Shown: piece after piece, positions 1 to 11,000 of the stretch
Position numbering within the stretch: the first letter of the stretch is position 1
Layout: the number at the start of each line of letters is the position of its first letter
From: Hyaloraphidium curvatum
Lineage: Eukaryota > Monoblepharomycota > Hyaloraphidiomycetes > Hyaloraphidiales > Hyaloraphidiaceae
Assembly (NCBI GenBank): GCA_025558095.1
Contig: JAIVFI010000007.1
Span: 620,001-684,000 of the forward strand
DNA length: 64,000 bases
Direction of reading: 5' to 3'
Position numbers and translations under genes: made by a program
Notes under the pieces: model-generated
Database searches by the model: none
What the model was told of the DNA's origin: nothing
Seen by the model: only the letters and a program-made list of their open reading frames with translations

Positions 1-315
1 GAGGGGAAACGTCCACGTGCGCACCCGCTTGAGCTGCCCGAGCTGGTGCTCGTTGAGGGCGCCGGCCATTGCTGCCCACAGCTCGTCGCGCACGGTGCTC
101 TTCGCCGCTTGGTCGGTGCGCCTCTGCGAGTCGACCTCGCCGTCGCGGCGGAAAAAGTCGGGCACGGCGATGGGCGTCGGCGGCTCGGCATTGGTCTTGG
201 AGTGCCCGCCGACGGTGCCGCTGCGCTCGACGTGCGGGGCGACGCAGGCCGCGCGGCGGGCGTGCGGGCCCATCGTGAGGTACTTGTCGGCAGTCATGGC
301 GCGGGTGCCCGGCAT
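1..315 (-). CDS. Hypothetical protein, 5' part only (gene runs off the left edge)
   Basis: A reading frame opens at an ATG at 315 (a second in-frame ATG lies at 297) and stays open for 105 codons to the window edge, so only the N-terminus is present. The peptide is basic and contains a segment of the type PDFFRRDGEVDSQRRTD followed by a probable helix (KSTVRDELWAAMAGALNEH). I do not recognise a family. Codon third positions are strongly G/C, like the neighbouring genes, which supports coding. Three tandem copies of a 7-bp unit lie immediately upstream of the start. The call depends on sequence beyond the window. Confidence 0.45.
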   Translation of the reverse strand, partial: MPGTRAMTADKYLTMGPHARRAACVAPHVERSGTVGGHSKTNAEPPTPIAVPDFFRRDGEVDSQRRTDQAAKSTVRDELWAAMAGALNEHQLGQLKRVRTWTFPL

Positions 316-316
316 C

Positions 317-337
317 GTGATGAGTGATGAGTGATGA
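317..337. repeat. Three tandem copies of a 7-bp unit (GTGATGA)
   Basis: Three head-to-tail copies of GTGATGA lie at 317-323, 324-330 and 331-337, immediately upstream of the start codon of the left-edge gene, so in its 5' leader or promoter. Function unknown. Confidence 0.6.
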
Positions 338-1256
338 GCGGGGAGGGCTGCGGGGAGGGAGCTGTCAGGTCCGGGCGTGAGGAAGGAGAAGCCGACGGAG
401 CGCTGACCTGTCCTCCGCTGTGCAGGTGGCTATGCGATGAAGCGTTGCCGCGCTTCGAGGCGGCCACGATGCAGTGATGAGAGGTGGCGATGGAGTTCTG
501 CGCTGGGCCCTGATTTGCGCTTTCTCGCCCCGCGCCAGCCATCCACCTTGCGGAGATTCCTTGCCTAGTAACTCTTCCGTGAGGCCGATTCTGGGACTTC
601 CGAGCCATGGAACTTGAAGATGAATATAGTGATCATCGACAACGGGCGCTAAGGGGCGTCCACGAGGCGTCATGGGGCCTGGAGATGGAAACTTCGGTCC
701 TCAATTGTGGGTCAGGTCCATTGAAGCTCTTCCACGAACTAGCCAGGATACATCCAGGCAGAATCCGTCCCAGAACGTTCTAAACAAGTGGATGCCGTCT
801 TCCAGCTGTCCGTGGAGCTCCGTCGACGGAGCCCCGTAACGTATTCCAGTTCAAGCACGAGTGGACTTACCCGCGTCCAGCCCACGAGGGCGTATTTCTT
901 CTTTCCAATCGGCTACAGAGAGACGATCAAAAATGGATTCTAGTTCATTTGATTGGCTTTATCTCCAGATTCCATCAGCAGGCAAGGTGCTCGACGCGTT
1001 CCGCAGACCATTCGAAAAACGACCCGCAATGACACTCTTGACGTGATTCCGGGCCCTCCAACAGCAGCTCCATTCAGAAAGCATGCTGTAGCGTGGTGGA
1101 GCGAGATCCGCTTCACCCTGACGTTCATTGGACGTCTTCGTGCGACGAAATCGGTGATGTTTGGGACGCGAGATTCAATCAACCACGCGTCGACGTCTCC
1201 CAACGGGCCGACGTGTCGTTTGAAGAACAGAAGCAGAGCAGCGAGCGAACCGTGCG
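338..1256. other. Gap between divergent genes; nothing recognisable
   Basis: About 0.9 kb without a frame that resembles a protein family or shows a spliceable structure. Short open frames on both strands are of the kind expected in GC-rich DNA. It presumably contains the promoters of the left-edge gene and the carbonyl reductase gene. Confidence 0.5.
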
Positions 1257-2193
1257 ATGCTCACCTACATTGTTACGGGCGCCAATCAGGGCATCGGGCT
1301 TGCCTGCGTCCGACAGCTCGCCCTCCGGGCCGAACAGCCGTCCACAATCTACCTGACGGCCCGGAATGCGGACAAGGGACTCAAAGCCCTAGCGGATCTC
1401 AAAGGGGAGCTCGCTGGGAAGAAAGTCCTTGCCGCGGAAGGCGGGAAAGCGGACATTGTGTTCCACCAGCTCGACGTCACTGACTCCAGCTCCGTCGACA
1501 AGCTGACAAAGGACGTCGGCCCGTCGGGAGTCGACGTTATCCTCAACAACACCGGCATCGCATGGAAAGGAGATGCCTTTGACGAGGAGGTCGCGAAAGG
1601 CACGCTGGCGACGAACTTCTGGGGCACGCTCGCCGTCACGCGGTCAATTTTGCCCTTCCTGAGGCAGAACGGGCGCGTCGTGAACGTTTCCAGCACCGCC
1701 GGACGGTTGCAATCGCTTTCGAAGAAGTTGCAGGAACGCTTCAGGGACCCGTCGCTGTCACTTGAGGATCTGGGCCGCCTGATGGACAAGTTCGTAAAGG
1801 ACGTCGCAGAGAACTGCTACGCTGCCGAGGGCTGGCCGCGGACAGGTGGGCTGCGGCATTTCAGGGTGAATCTACGTGGGTTTTTCGTAACGCGTTCTCG
1901 TTCCTTTTCCATTTCGTGCTCATGTGGGCTCAGCCTACGGGGTGTCAAAGGTTGGCGTCACAGCTATGACCAAAGTTCTGGCAAGGGAGATGGACAAGGA
2001 TCCGCGGGGCATAAAGGTCGTGTCTTGCTGCCCCGGCTGGGTCCGGACGAGCATGGCCGGCCCGCGCGCGCCGCTGAGCCCTGACGAGGGGGCCGACACT
2101 CCCGTTTATCTTTCCTTGGCGCCACTGGGCTCGCTCGTCAACGGCGCTTTCTATTCGAAGCGGGCCGTTTCTGATTCGCAGGTTGGCTTCTGA
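1257..2193 (+). CDS. Carbonyl reductase-like short-chain dehydrogenase (CBR1 family)
   Basis: Two exons, 1257-1845 and 1934-2193, encode 282 residues, the usual CBR1 length. The intron splits the codon before the catalytic Tyr: exon 1 ends EGWPRT and exon 2 continues AYGVSK, matching the EGWPSSAYGVTK of animal CBR1. Visible SDR features are the N-terminal cofactor loop TGANQGIG, the NNTG motif, the catalytic Ser in NVSS, YxxxK, and the C-terminal CCPGWVRT-MAGP block. Enzymes of this family use NADPH to reduce carbonyls and quinones in the cytosol; the actual substrate cannot be inferred. It converges on the GAR transformylase gene, with stop codons 63 bp apart. Confidence 0.9.
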
Positions 2194-2256
2194 ACGCCAG
2201 CAGCCAGGCAGTAGCCCACAATAGATCGACGCGGCTTTTCCATTTCCACCGCTCCG

Positions 2257-2883
2257 TCAAGCTTCCAGCTTGCCCAGCTCCTTGAGGCGCTCGACGGCGC
2301 CTTCCACGATGATCTGGTGTTCTACGGAATGGATCCTCTCTTCCAGCGTCTCCAGCGTGTCCGAGTCCAGAATCGGCACCTCCCTCTTGAGCACCACCTC
2401 ACCGCGATCGACCTCGGCGATAACGCGGTGGACCATGACGCCGGTGCGCTTGATTTCGCCCTTCTGGAAGGCTTCGAAGGCCCGTTCGATGGCGTGGGCA
2501 CCGTCAAACTCCCCAGGAAGGGCCGGATGCAAATTGATGACGATATCAGGCAGCTTCTGGATGAAAGAGTCCGACAGAATGTGCATCCACCCCGCGAGGA
2601 CGACGAGGTCCGGCCTCTGGGAAGCGATCCTGTCCGCCAGGTCCACATCGTACTGCTCCCGCGTTTTCCCCGCGTCCTTGTACGGTTTGAGAGGGAAAAC
2701 CAGGGTTTCGATGCCCGCATTCGCGGCGCGCGTGAGGCCGTAAGCCGTTGAGCGGTTTGAAACGACGAGGGAGATTTCCGCGGGAAGGGCCCCGCTCGCG
2801 CTCGCGTCTATCAAGGCCTGGAGATTCGATCCATTTCCCGATATCAGGACGATGATGGACGGCTTCTTGGCGCTCGCGGCCAT
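2257..2883 (-). CDS. ADE8: Phosphoribosylglycinamide formyltransferase (GAR transformylase)
   Basis: Single-exon gene of 208 residues. It transfers a formyl group from 10-formyl-THF to GAR in de novo purine synthesis. Visible features are the N-terminal nucleotide loop ISGNGSNLQALI, the catalytic region VVLAGWMHIL with INLHPALPGEF (the His-Pro of the active site), TGVMVHRV and the closing region IHSVEHQI. The chosen ATG at 2883 gives a normal family start; the frame extends upstream but with unrelated, arginine-rich sequence. It is a stand-alone enzyme, as in fungi and bacteria, unlike the trifunctional animal GART. Head-to-head with the permease gene, start codons 153 bp apart. Confidence 0.95.
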   Translation of the reverse strand: MAASAKKPSIIVLISGNGSNLQALIDASASGALPAEISLVVSNRSTAYGLTRAANAGIETLVFPLKPYKDAGKTREQYDVDLADRIASQRPDLVVLAGWMHILSDSFIQKLPDIVINLHPALPGEFDGAHAIERAFEAFQKGEIKRTGVMVHRVIAEVDRGEVVLKREVPILDSDTLETLEERIHSVEHQIIVEGAVERLKELGKLEA

Positions 2884-3036
2884 TTTCAGACGCGTCTGGT
2901 GGACGTGTTGTTTGACTTTGCGTGTTGCGGGCCCCGCCGGTTCAACTCGACTTCCATTTGCACAATTCCCCGGAGCGCGGCCGGAGGTTCGGTGCGAGGC
3001 GAATGAACGGCAGCCACACGCATCTGTAGAACAGCC

Positions 3037-6000
3037 ATGCCGGGGTCCGGAACCGAGGAGTACAAGAAGAACATCGGTCTCGTCGGGTCGATTTCGCTCC
3101 TCATCTCGGCAATCACGGGGCCGGGCCTCATTACCGTGCCTCTTTCGTTCCAACAATCGGGATGGCTGCCGTACGTCTGGCGTGGCCGCTCTTTCGAATG
3201 CGGAGCTCATGGCTCGGGATGCTTTCCTGGACTCTGCGATTGCGACAGTTCCGTGTTCGTCTACGGGATGGTTTCGCTGCTTTCCTCACTCGGCGCGCTC
3301 CTCCTCGTCGGTGAGATCTCTCCTTGTCCTACCGTTATGCTCGGTAGCGGGATCTCCCGGCCGGGGCCGCCGAACGAGTTTTGACGGAGGACCGCCCTGC
3401 CCAGAGGCGCTCTCGAAGTACCCCGGAAACGGAGCTTTCCAGCGCAACGTCGAGCTTACGACGCTCGTTCAGCACTTTTGTGGGTTCTTTTTGACCCTTT
3501 CCCGGCTTCGACTCGGGGCTCTGCTCAGCGCCCCTCTCCATGAATCTGCAGACGGGCCGACGTACCATCTGATTACGCAGCTTACGCTCTTCTTGTCCAT
3601 GCAATCTGTCAACATTGCAAGCATCGTCATCTCTACCCAGGCCATTGACAGATTCTATCTGGCGGTAGCCGGCGGAACGTGCGGACTTGAGATGGGGTTC
3701 TCGCACGGACATTGGTGCGTGTGCCGCCTTAACACAGCCTAGAATCTAAAACCCTCCTGTTTCAAGGTCTTGCGTCAATGCTTTGACAGCTTCTGGAGGC
3801 CCTTCACCGTTCGTGGGAACGGTGACGGAGGGCAGTATGATTCTCTTCACCCTCGGATTCATAACCCTCATTCTGATCACGGTTCCCCTTTCTCTCTTGG
3901 ATCTAAACGACAGCATAGTCATTCAGTTCGGTGGGCCTATGTTTGGATTGGTTTTGCCGATGTCTTGGAACTAATGGTTGGCGTTCTCAGTTTCCATGTT
4001 GGTCCTCATTGGAGTCGTCATTTTCTGGTTCATTACCTTTACGGCGACGCCCTTGACCGCTTCGCTTGTGCCGGTGATTGGGCCCAACGCCGGGCCTTTG
4101 GTTGGGAACGTGCTTTCGAACTACGCTTTTATTACCACCGTGCCGAGTTGGTTGGGGGTCAAGCACCCGAGCGTCAGCGTGCACAAGGCCATCTTGACCT
4201 CGCTTGGGATCGCTCTAGTGTTGTACTTCACTGTCGGGCTCATTGGTGGGACTTTGCAAGTGATTTGGTCGGGCACCGTCTCATTCGGCTTCTCGCAGGC
4301 GGCATGTGGCACCCTTTTCCAAAGGACTCGGATCTTTTGACAGAGATCGACAACCAGGTCGTCAACATCATCTTTCCCCTATTCACGCTCGTCAGCAGTA
4401 TTCCTGTCAACATTATCAGTGAGATCAATCCGGCTGCACGCCCGCCAGATGGTTGATCTAGTTTGCGTGCCAGTTTTGCGTGCCAATCTAGTTCAGGCCA
4501 AGGTCTGCGGTCGCGGTTGGGCGATGTTTTGGTCAGCTGTGTTTCCTTTTCTTGTCTGCGTCCCGCTGCAGGTGGGCGTGATGTGGCGTGACCCGAAGGC
4601 TCCATCTCACGGCCTGTAGACGAGCGACTCCCTCAACACCTTCTTCAGCTGGGCGTCGCTCATCTTCTCTTCGCTGGCCAATTTTATCACGCCATTTCTC
4701 ATCTACATCTTCTTGCGGTCTCGGAAAAGCGGTGGGTTTGGTCGCTGAGTTGAGGGAGATTATTCACGGTTCCGAGCCAGACGACATTATAACGAACTTG
4801 CATCCGGAAATGTCGTCGCACTCCTTGAACACCGGGGAGCATTCCGATGAGGGCAGCCAGGAGCTGAACATGTCCGTGCAGAACCTGGAAGACGACGCTA
4901 AGCTCATGACTGTCAAGGTCGACCTGGCCGAGATCACCGCAACCCTCAAGGAGGCTGCCAATTCGAGGTCCACCGGAAGAAAAGGAATTGGCAGCGGCTC
5001 GAAAACCGAGAGCCTCGTCGGCAGCAGGTTCATTGGCTCCAAGTTCAGCATGGGCGGCAGATCGGGCGGGCGGGATAGCCGGCGCAATTCGGTGCTCCAG
5101 CCGGCTGTCGGCGGCAACTCGCTCGTTGGGAACCTTATGGCGCGGGCCGCAAGCAGAAACCTGTCGGACAAGGGTGCCGGTGGCCGGCGAAGGAGTTTCG
5201 TCGATCTCCAGCTCGCCTCATCGGTGGGCCTGTCGAGTATGAACCTGGCGGGAGCAAATGGAAACCTGGTTGAGGACCTGCCTGCGATCGTGGTTACGCC
5301 AGCCGTCGACAAGTCCGAGCCGCCAATGTCGGCGGTACAGCGTGACTTGGACCGCACTAGTGCAACGACGGCGTTTTCTCCCGCCCCTCCGGCGATCGAA
5401 GCCGAACTGGACGGATGGAAACAGTCACCTCTGCCGGCCAAAGGAGGTCAGACGGATTCGCCGAGGAGCGGCAACTCTTTCTCCCATTTTGGAGCACTGC
5501 AGACCATCCTGTCCACGAGCAACCTGGAAGCGGGCGAGGAAGAAACCCAACCTGGGGCGACGGCGGCGGCAGCGGAGAACAAACCGGAACCACGAGCAGC
5601 AAAGCAACCAGCACCGGTGAAGCAAGCAGCGGACGTCGCTGCATCTCCATCTGCCGTGGTGGTGCACGAGGAAGCCGTGCCTTCGAAACCACTGGAGAAA
5701 GCTTCGAGCGCCACGTTCCACATGCCTCGCTCAATGAAAAAGTCGGTGATTTCGATCAAGGATCCGCCTCCTCCAAAGACCGAGGCCAAGCCGCCGGCGC
5801 CGAAGCCACCTGCCCCACCTGCGCCGGAACCGTTGACGGAAAGGGACCTTCTGCCCCCCGGTCTTGGCAGCGTTTCGGAGTTGGGAAGACCGCTGATCAA
5901 GCTGACTCTGACACCGTTTGATTCCGACGTTCCAACGGACCAGGTGGGTCTCGACGGCAAAGTCAGGCAGCGGGCCCCACCCACAGTGGAAGAAGCGAAG

Positions 6001-7383
6001 GAGGAGCTGCCACGCAAAGTGGATACTGCGACAACGCACAACTCGGCTCCAACGAGTAACTCGGCTCCAACGAGCAACCCGGTTCCATGGCCATCCCCAC
6101 CAAAGGTGCGAAAGCAACGAAACCCGGAACCGCCAAAGCCAGAGGCTTCCAAGGCCCTGGCATTCCAAATCGATCATCCTTACGGGGTCCCTGCCGCTGC
6201 GGGCAAGAAGATGACTCTCGGGAAAGGCGCCGGATCAAGGAGAAGCTCGATCTCCCAATCCAGCGCAGCCGTACAGGGCAGTTCTGCTGCGATCGCCAAG
6301 GAGGGCGGTGTCGAGCGGCGCACCACCGCTAAAGCTGCAGAAGCCATGACACTGCCCCCCTTGCCATCGAAGACGGCACCAGCAGTGAGCACTGCGCAGC
6401 TGCCCCCGGCACCCGGACCTCCCGTTGCATGGACAGCGGATACTGTGGCCGGATCGGTTGCCGGACCGCCTAAATCGGCCTTCTCGCAGGCTTCTCGGAA
6501 GAGCACAGTGCCACTATCAGACTTGGACTCGGAGCGGCCCCACGCACGGGAGAGCTCGCCACCAAGGCGCTCATCGCTCACGGGGGCAAACGAACGCGCC
6601 TCTACTCCCGCGACGCAGGCATCGGGCGGCACGGCCGGGGTGCCACCGCCCGAGAACACTGGACAGATCCGCCCGGGAATGCGGCGAAGCTCCAAAGATG
6701 CGAGTGCGATCGGCGTGGCGCCGCTGGGGGTCGTCATGGACCTCTCTGCCGGGGCCGATCACGCTTCGACACTCTCATCGCCCTCGCCGACGGACAGCTC
6801 TCCGTCGTCGTCGCGCCCCAACTTCTCCAACTCCTCGAGCCCTACATCTACAAGTCCACTGCTACCAACCGAGCCTCAGGAATCGCCGGCATCCCCGCCT
6901 TCGAAGCGGAACAAGGTGCCATCCGTCGCAGGCTTTTACCTGGACCCCTATTACCGCAGCCGGCTGCAGGAACTGCAGCAGGCAAACCCGGACTATCCGC
7001 GGCCCGATCTCGATGGCTTGGATGCGCTCGATCAGCTGCTGCCGGAGGGGGTGAAGGCTTTCCAGGCGATCCCCGCGGCCCTGCTTGTCTTGCGCGTGTA
7101 CCACTGGTCCTGGTACTGGAACCGGATCGTGGGGCTGTTCTCCTGCTTCCTGTGCTGCATCAAGCTGCGCAGGGGCAAAAGGGTCGGGTCGCTGGGGTCG
7201 CAGAGGGCGATGCTCGGTGGGAATTCTGGAGCACTCGGTGGTGGCGAAGGCGACCGCGACGCCGGCACGCCCGTTGAGATCCAACCCCGATGGGTCGCGA
7301 TCGCGGCCCTCGCCGTGACTTCCTGTACGACCGTCGCCGTGATCGTGTGGAACATCGTAGCCGCTGCCCGAGGAACGCAATAG
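3037..7383 (+). CDS. Amino-acid permease-like transporter with a very large cytoplasmic insert
   Basis: Exons 3037-3170, 3249-3310, 3405-3479, 3552-3714, 3767-3930, 3991-4245, 4299-4418, 4474-4571, 4620-4717 and 4755-7383 join in frame (about 1265 residues). Exons 1-9 give the fungal Aa_trans fold: start of TM1 (GPGLITVPLSFQQSGWLP), then EALSKYPGNGAFQRN, STQAIDRF, SPFVGTVTEGS and TM10 near LANFITPFLIYIF. A single long exon follows with about 700 residues rich in Ser, Pro, Ala and Gly, then FYLDPYYRSRLQELQQANP and a last hydrophobic segment (WVAIAALAVTSCTTVAVIVW). Relatives have roughly 100 residues there. The last junction (donor 4718, 37-nt intron) is the weak point: without it the reading stops just after TM10. 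Substrate unknown. Confidence 0.75.
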
Positions 7384-7814
7384 AGTCGGACGAACGGGGC
7401 GTCCCCAGTTTTCTGCCCGCACGCGGCTGGTGAGGTCCGACCTTTTGTCTTGAGGCTCCACTTTCCTTTCTCACCCCTAAAAGCTCGCTCCGCGTGGGTT
7501 CTGAGGCTGTCAGACGGCGCATTTCGCAGCGCGCTCTCCGAATCAGGTGCGTACGGGTGACCGAGGCGAGTCCGGCAGGAAGCCGTGGCACGGAACCGGG
7601 CCGGGGCCCTGGCCGGTCTGAGTCGCCCGCAGGCAGCGCATCGCCCATCCCGCGGCGCCTTTTTCTTTGTTATGCGCCGGCAGGATGCCGCAGCCGGCGG
7701 GCAGACCGGCCTCCACCGACTGGAAGCACGTGCTGACTTTCCGCCGCTTTCCCTCCCCCCCTGTGGCTGCACCCCTCGCACAACACTACCGACTCCGCCG
7801 CGGTTCCGCCAGCC
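7384..7814. other. Intergenic region before the zinc-knuckle gene
   Basis: About 430 bp between two same-strand genes. It must hold the 3' end of the permease transcript and the promoter and leader of the zinc-knuckle gene. No specific motif could be assigned. Confidence 0.5.
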
Positions 7815-9440
7815 ATGGATTCAGAGACGTCTGTTGAATCGCAGGCCGCGGCGGCGCTTCCATCGCCAATGGATTCGCCGTCGAGGGCTGCGGGCGCCGC
7901 CGAGCGGTCGTCTTCGCCGACGAGCCCGGCCCCGCCGGGCATCAGCACAACCGTCGGCCCCACCGGTTCAGGACAGCAGCAAGCCCATGTGCTGCTACAC
8001 GGCCAGCAGCTCCAGCAGGCCCCGCTGTCGATCGCGGCTTCGTCGCTACCGACACCGTCGTCTTCGCCACCGTCGCTCCAGCACCTGCAGAACCAGCAAG
8101 CGCAGCAGCAGGCGGTCCCGCCCATTTCGAACGCCGATCTGCTCAAGTACCTCGCTGCGAACGGGCTCAATCCGGCGGATTTGGAGGCGATCCTGCGCCA
8201 GAGGGCGTACCAGCAGCAACTAGCGCAGGCGCAGGGCGCGGCCGACGTTGCTGACCTGGAGGACCGCCTGAACCGGCGCTTTGGAGACCTGGATCTTGAC
8301 GGCAGGAACGCCATGGGATACCAGCAACAGCTCGAGGAACAGCGTTGGCTTCGTCAGCAGCAGCAGCAGTACCGCATGCAGCAAGAAGGTTGGTTTCCCC
8401 GGCGCCTTCGCTGTGCGCACTGCGAGCCAAAACTGATTCCCTTTTCCTTCTGCAGCCGCACTTCGTGGCGTGCCGGGCAGCATCAACGCGGGCCGCCGCC
8501 AGGAGCTCATGGACCCGTACGAGGATCTGGTCATGCCCAGCACGGGCCGCATGTCGCCGACCGGCGGACGCGGATACCATCCTTCGATGGGAAGCACCGC
8601 TCTGGCCAACAACTACGAGAACGGCATTTCGGGCACCGGCTCGCAAGCGTCGTACGACGCCCTGCGCGACGGGGGCGTCGCTCCCGACTCATACGCCAAC
8701 AGCCTCGGCGGCGCCTTCCTCAACAACCTGTACGGCCCCGGTGCGCTCAATGCGTACGCCGCGTCGCAGCAGAGGAAGCCCTTCCACCAGAGGGACCTGC
8801 CCAACGTGACTCCTCCGGAAGGATACGTGTGCAAGCTCTGCTTCGTGGAGGGCCATTTTCTGAGGCACTGCCCTCTGTACAAGGAGAGGCCGAGGGGCGA
8901 GTACGACCCGTACCGCAAGATGTTTGGCGATTCGGTGCCGCCGGAGAACTACTTGTGCAAGGTTTGTCGCGTGCAGCAGTGTTCACGTGCGATCGCTTAC
9001 GATTCGACGCCGCGCAGCTCTGCTTCATTCCCGGTCACTGGATGAAGAACTGTGCTTTGTACAAGGAGCGCAACCCCGTCGTCAACGGGTTGAACGCCAA
9101 TGCCGCCCTCGCCGCCTACCGCAACGGCGTCATCAGCAAGGCTGATCTTGCCCTCGTCGCCAATGCCAGGATGGCTGCTGCTTACGGATACCGCAACGGG
9201 ATGGCTCCTCCGGGACTGGGTCCGCGCAAGCCCTTCAGCACGGTACCCCCCGAGGGCTACGTGTGCAAGGTTGGTTGGACTCGTGGGGCGGCGCTTTTGC
9301 ACCTGCTGACGGCCGCTGTCCAGATCTGCTCCATTCCCGGCCACTGGATCCAACAGTGCCCCCTGAAACACACCCAGCCTCCGCCTCACTACCAAGGGCT
9401 GCTCGCCGGCGAACGCATGGCCGAGCGACTGCTGGCCTGA
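7815..9440 (+). CDS. Triple CCHC zinc-knuckle protein, Gln-rich N-terminus
   Basis: Exons 7815-8388, 8456-8961, 9018-9269 and 9324-9440 encode 482 residues. The N-terminal ~190 residues are Ser/Pro/Gln-rich with short poly-Gln runs and a helical patch (NADLLKYLAANGLNPADLEA). Three knuckles of the form C-x2-C-x3-GH-x4-C follow: GYVCKLCFVEGHFLRHCPL, NYLCKLCFIPGHWMKNCAL and GYVCKICSIPGHWIQQCPL. The pattern resembles the single knuckle of RBBP6-like and CNOT/ZCCHC RNA-binding proteins, so RNA binding is the reasonable inference. The introns in knuckles 2 and 3 sit at exactly the same codon (CK|xC). I do not recognise an orthologue. Confidence 0.8.
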   Translation: MDSETSVESQAAAALPSPMDSPSRAAGAAERSSSPTSPAPPGISTTVGPTGSGQQQAHVLLHGQQLQQAPLSIAASSLPTPSSSPPSLQHLQNQQAQQQAVPPISNADLLKYLAANGLNPADLEAILRQRAYQQQLAQAQGAADVADLEDRLNRRFGDLDLDGRNAMGYQQQLEEQRWLRQQQQQYRMQQEGWFPRRLRCAHCEPKLIPFSFCSRTSWRAGQHQRGPPPGAHGPVRGSGHAQHGPHVADRRTRIPSFDGKHRSGQQLRERHFGHRLASVVRRPARRGRRSRLIRQQPRRRLPQQPVRPRCAQCVRRVAAEEALPPEGPAQRDSSGRIRVQALLRGGPFSEALPSVQGEAEGRVRPVPQDVWRFGAAGELLVQGLSRAAVFTCDRLRFDAAQLCFIPGHWMKNCALYKERNPVVNGLNANAALAAYRNGVISKADLALVANARMAAAYGYRNGMAPPGLGPRKPFSTVPPEGYVCKVGWTRGAALLHLLTAAVQICSIPGHWIQQCPLKHTQPPPHYQGLLAGERMAERLLA

Positions 9441-9859
9441 CGGCCGGTCTCGCTCCATCCATGTTCCCAGGCGGCAGCCCCAACGGACGTGACTATTTGA
9501 ACTCTCCCGGAGTTCCGGAGGACAATCTACGCCACATTGAAAAAGCGCCGAACTCCGACATTTTGGAAAAAAATCAATGGCCACGATCTTGGGATACCGC
9601 CGTCACCTGGAAGAGTTGGGTATGGATAGAGCTGTTTCGGTATGATTGAATTTGCTCGTTTGGCACCATGTCGTCGCCGCCTCAGGGGCTGTGGATGCAA
9701 TACTTTGAGATTATCGTTGTTCTCCAACCGCCATGTACGAAAAAGGCCAAGGGATACGTTAGTTGTACTTGTAAACTCTGACTGCATTGAAAAATAGCAT
9801 CCGCCGCACAATTGTACAGAAAGCTTGGCCCGGTCGCCATGCCGTGCCCACCTGCGCCA
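9441..9859. other. Convergent 3' region, no gene seen
   Basis: About 420 bp between the stop codons of the zinc-knuckle gene (+) and CFD1 (-). It is visibly less GC-rich than the flanking exons, as expected for two 3' UTRs. No conserved frame on either strand. Confidence 0.5.
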
Positions 9860-10907
9860 TCAAGCCACTACTCCGGCCGCCCCGTGGCCATGTCCATTCG
9901 TTTCCGACTTCTTCAGCGTTCTCCCGAGCACGTTGTCCGTGATTTGTTGGTAAATCGGGAACAGCGCCGTGCCCGGATACCGATCGATCCACTTCCCGCC
10001 GTCGGCGCTTTCGATGGAGGCCACGAAAGACGGATCGATGGGAACCCGGCCAAGAAAGTCCACGCCAAACTCCTCAGCAAGGTCTTTCCCACCTCCGGAG
10101 GAGAAAATGTCGGTGCATTCCTGAGAAACCAACAAATGATCAGCTCACTTTCGCAGTTCCTGGAGGTGAACCAACCGAGCAGTGGGGGCATACGAAGCCG
10201 CTCATGTTCTCCACGATGCCCAGGATCGGGATCCCGACCGTCTTGCAGAATGTCAGCTCCTTCCTCACGTCCGAGAGCGCGACCTGCTGCGGCGTCGTGA
10301 CCACCACCGCGCCGTCCGGCTCGTACTCCTTCAGGTACTCGGCGATCGAGATGTGCTCGTCGGAAGTCCCAGGTGGCGTATCGATGAGCAGGAAATCGAG
10401 GTCGCCCCACACGACATCTTTCAGGAACTGCTTTATCATTGCTGAACGCCAAGCCTCAGATCAGATCGGCGTGCGAGAACGAACACGGCGACCTTACCGT
10501 TCTTTTTGGGACCCCGCCACACGATGGCATCGTCCTTGTTCGGCAAAAGGAACTGGATCGACATGACCGATAGCCGTTGTCCATCGTCTGCGCTGGCCGG
10601 AATCCATCTGAAGACGATTGCCCGAGAACAGCCACGAACGTCAGAGACAGTCCGCCCCGAAACGTCCGGCGCCGACGAACCCAGCCAACGACTGCCGGAT
10701 CTGCGCCCGCTCAAGGCCGAACATTTTGGGTATGCTCGGCCCGCAGAGGTCGATGTCCAGGACTCCAACCCGGTAGCCGCGGTGGTACAGCGTGAGGGCC
10801 AGCTGCGTGGTTACGGAGCTCTTGCCCACGCCGCCCTTGCCGGAGAGGATCAGCACGATGTGCTTGACCCCGGAGAGGTTCGGAAACTGTCCGCTGGCCG
10901 CCGCCAT
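9860..10907 (-). CDS. CFD1: Cytosolic Fe-S cluster assembly P-loop ATPase (CFD1/NUBP2 type)
   Basis: Exons (minus strand) 10907-10681, 10607-10498, 10441-10176 and 10120-9860 give 287 residues. It is a scaffold of the CIA pathway that assembles [4Fe-4S] clusters for cytosolic and nuclear proteins. Visible are the deviant Walker [39 protein letters not shown] and the cluster-ligating [16 protein letters not shown]. The N-terminal Cys motif of NBP35 is absent, which points to CFD1/NUBP2 rather than NBP35. Its partner NBP35 is not in the window. Head-to-head with the PDH phosphatase gene (start codons 93 bp apart). Confidence 0.93.
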
Positions 10908-11000
10908 CGCCGAAAGCGAGATCTCTCGAAAGCAAGTTGAGAGGTATCAGACCGGGCGAGGTCGACCGCCACGAGATTGGGCGAAGTCCCACGTTGCCCG

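Noticed and set aside
3311-3404. Possible frameshifts or pseudogene in the permease region
   Set aside because: Apparent frame breaks are explained by ordinary GT-AG introns; all nine upstream junctions restore conserved helices in phase.
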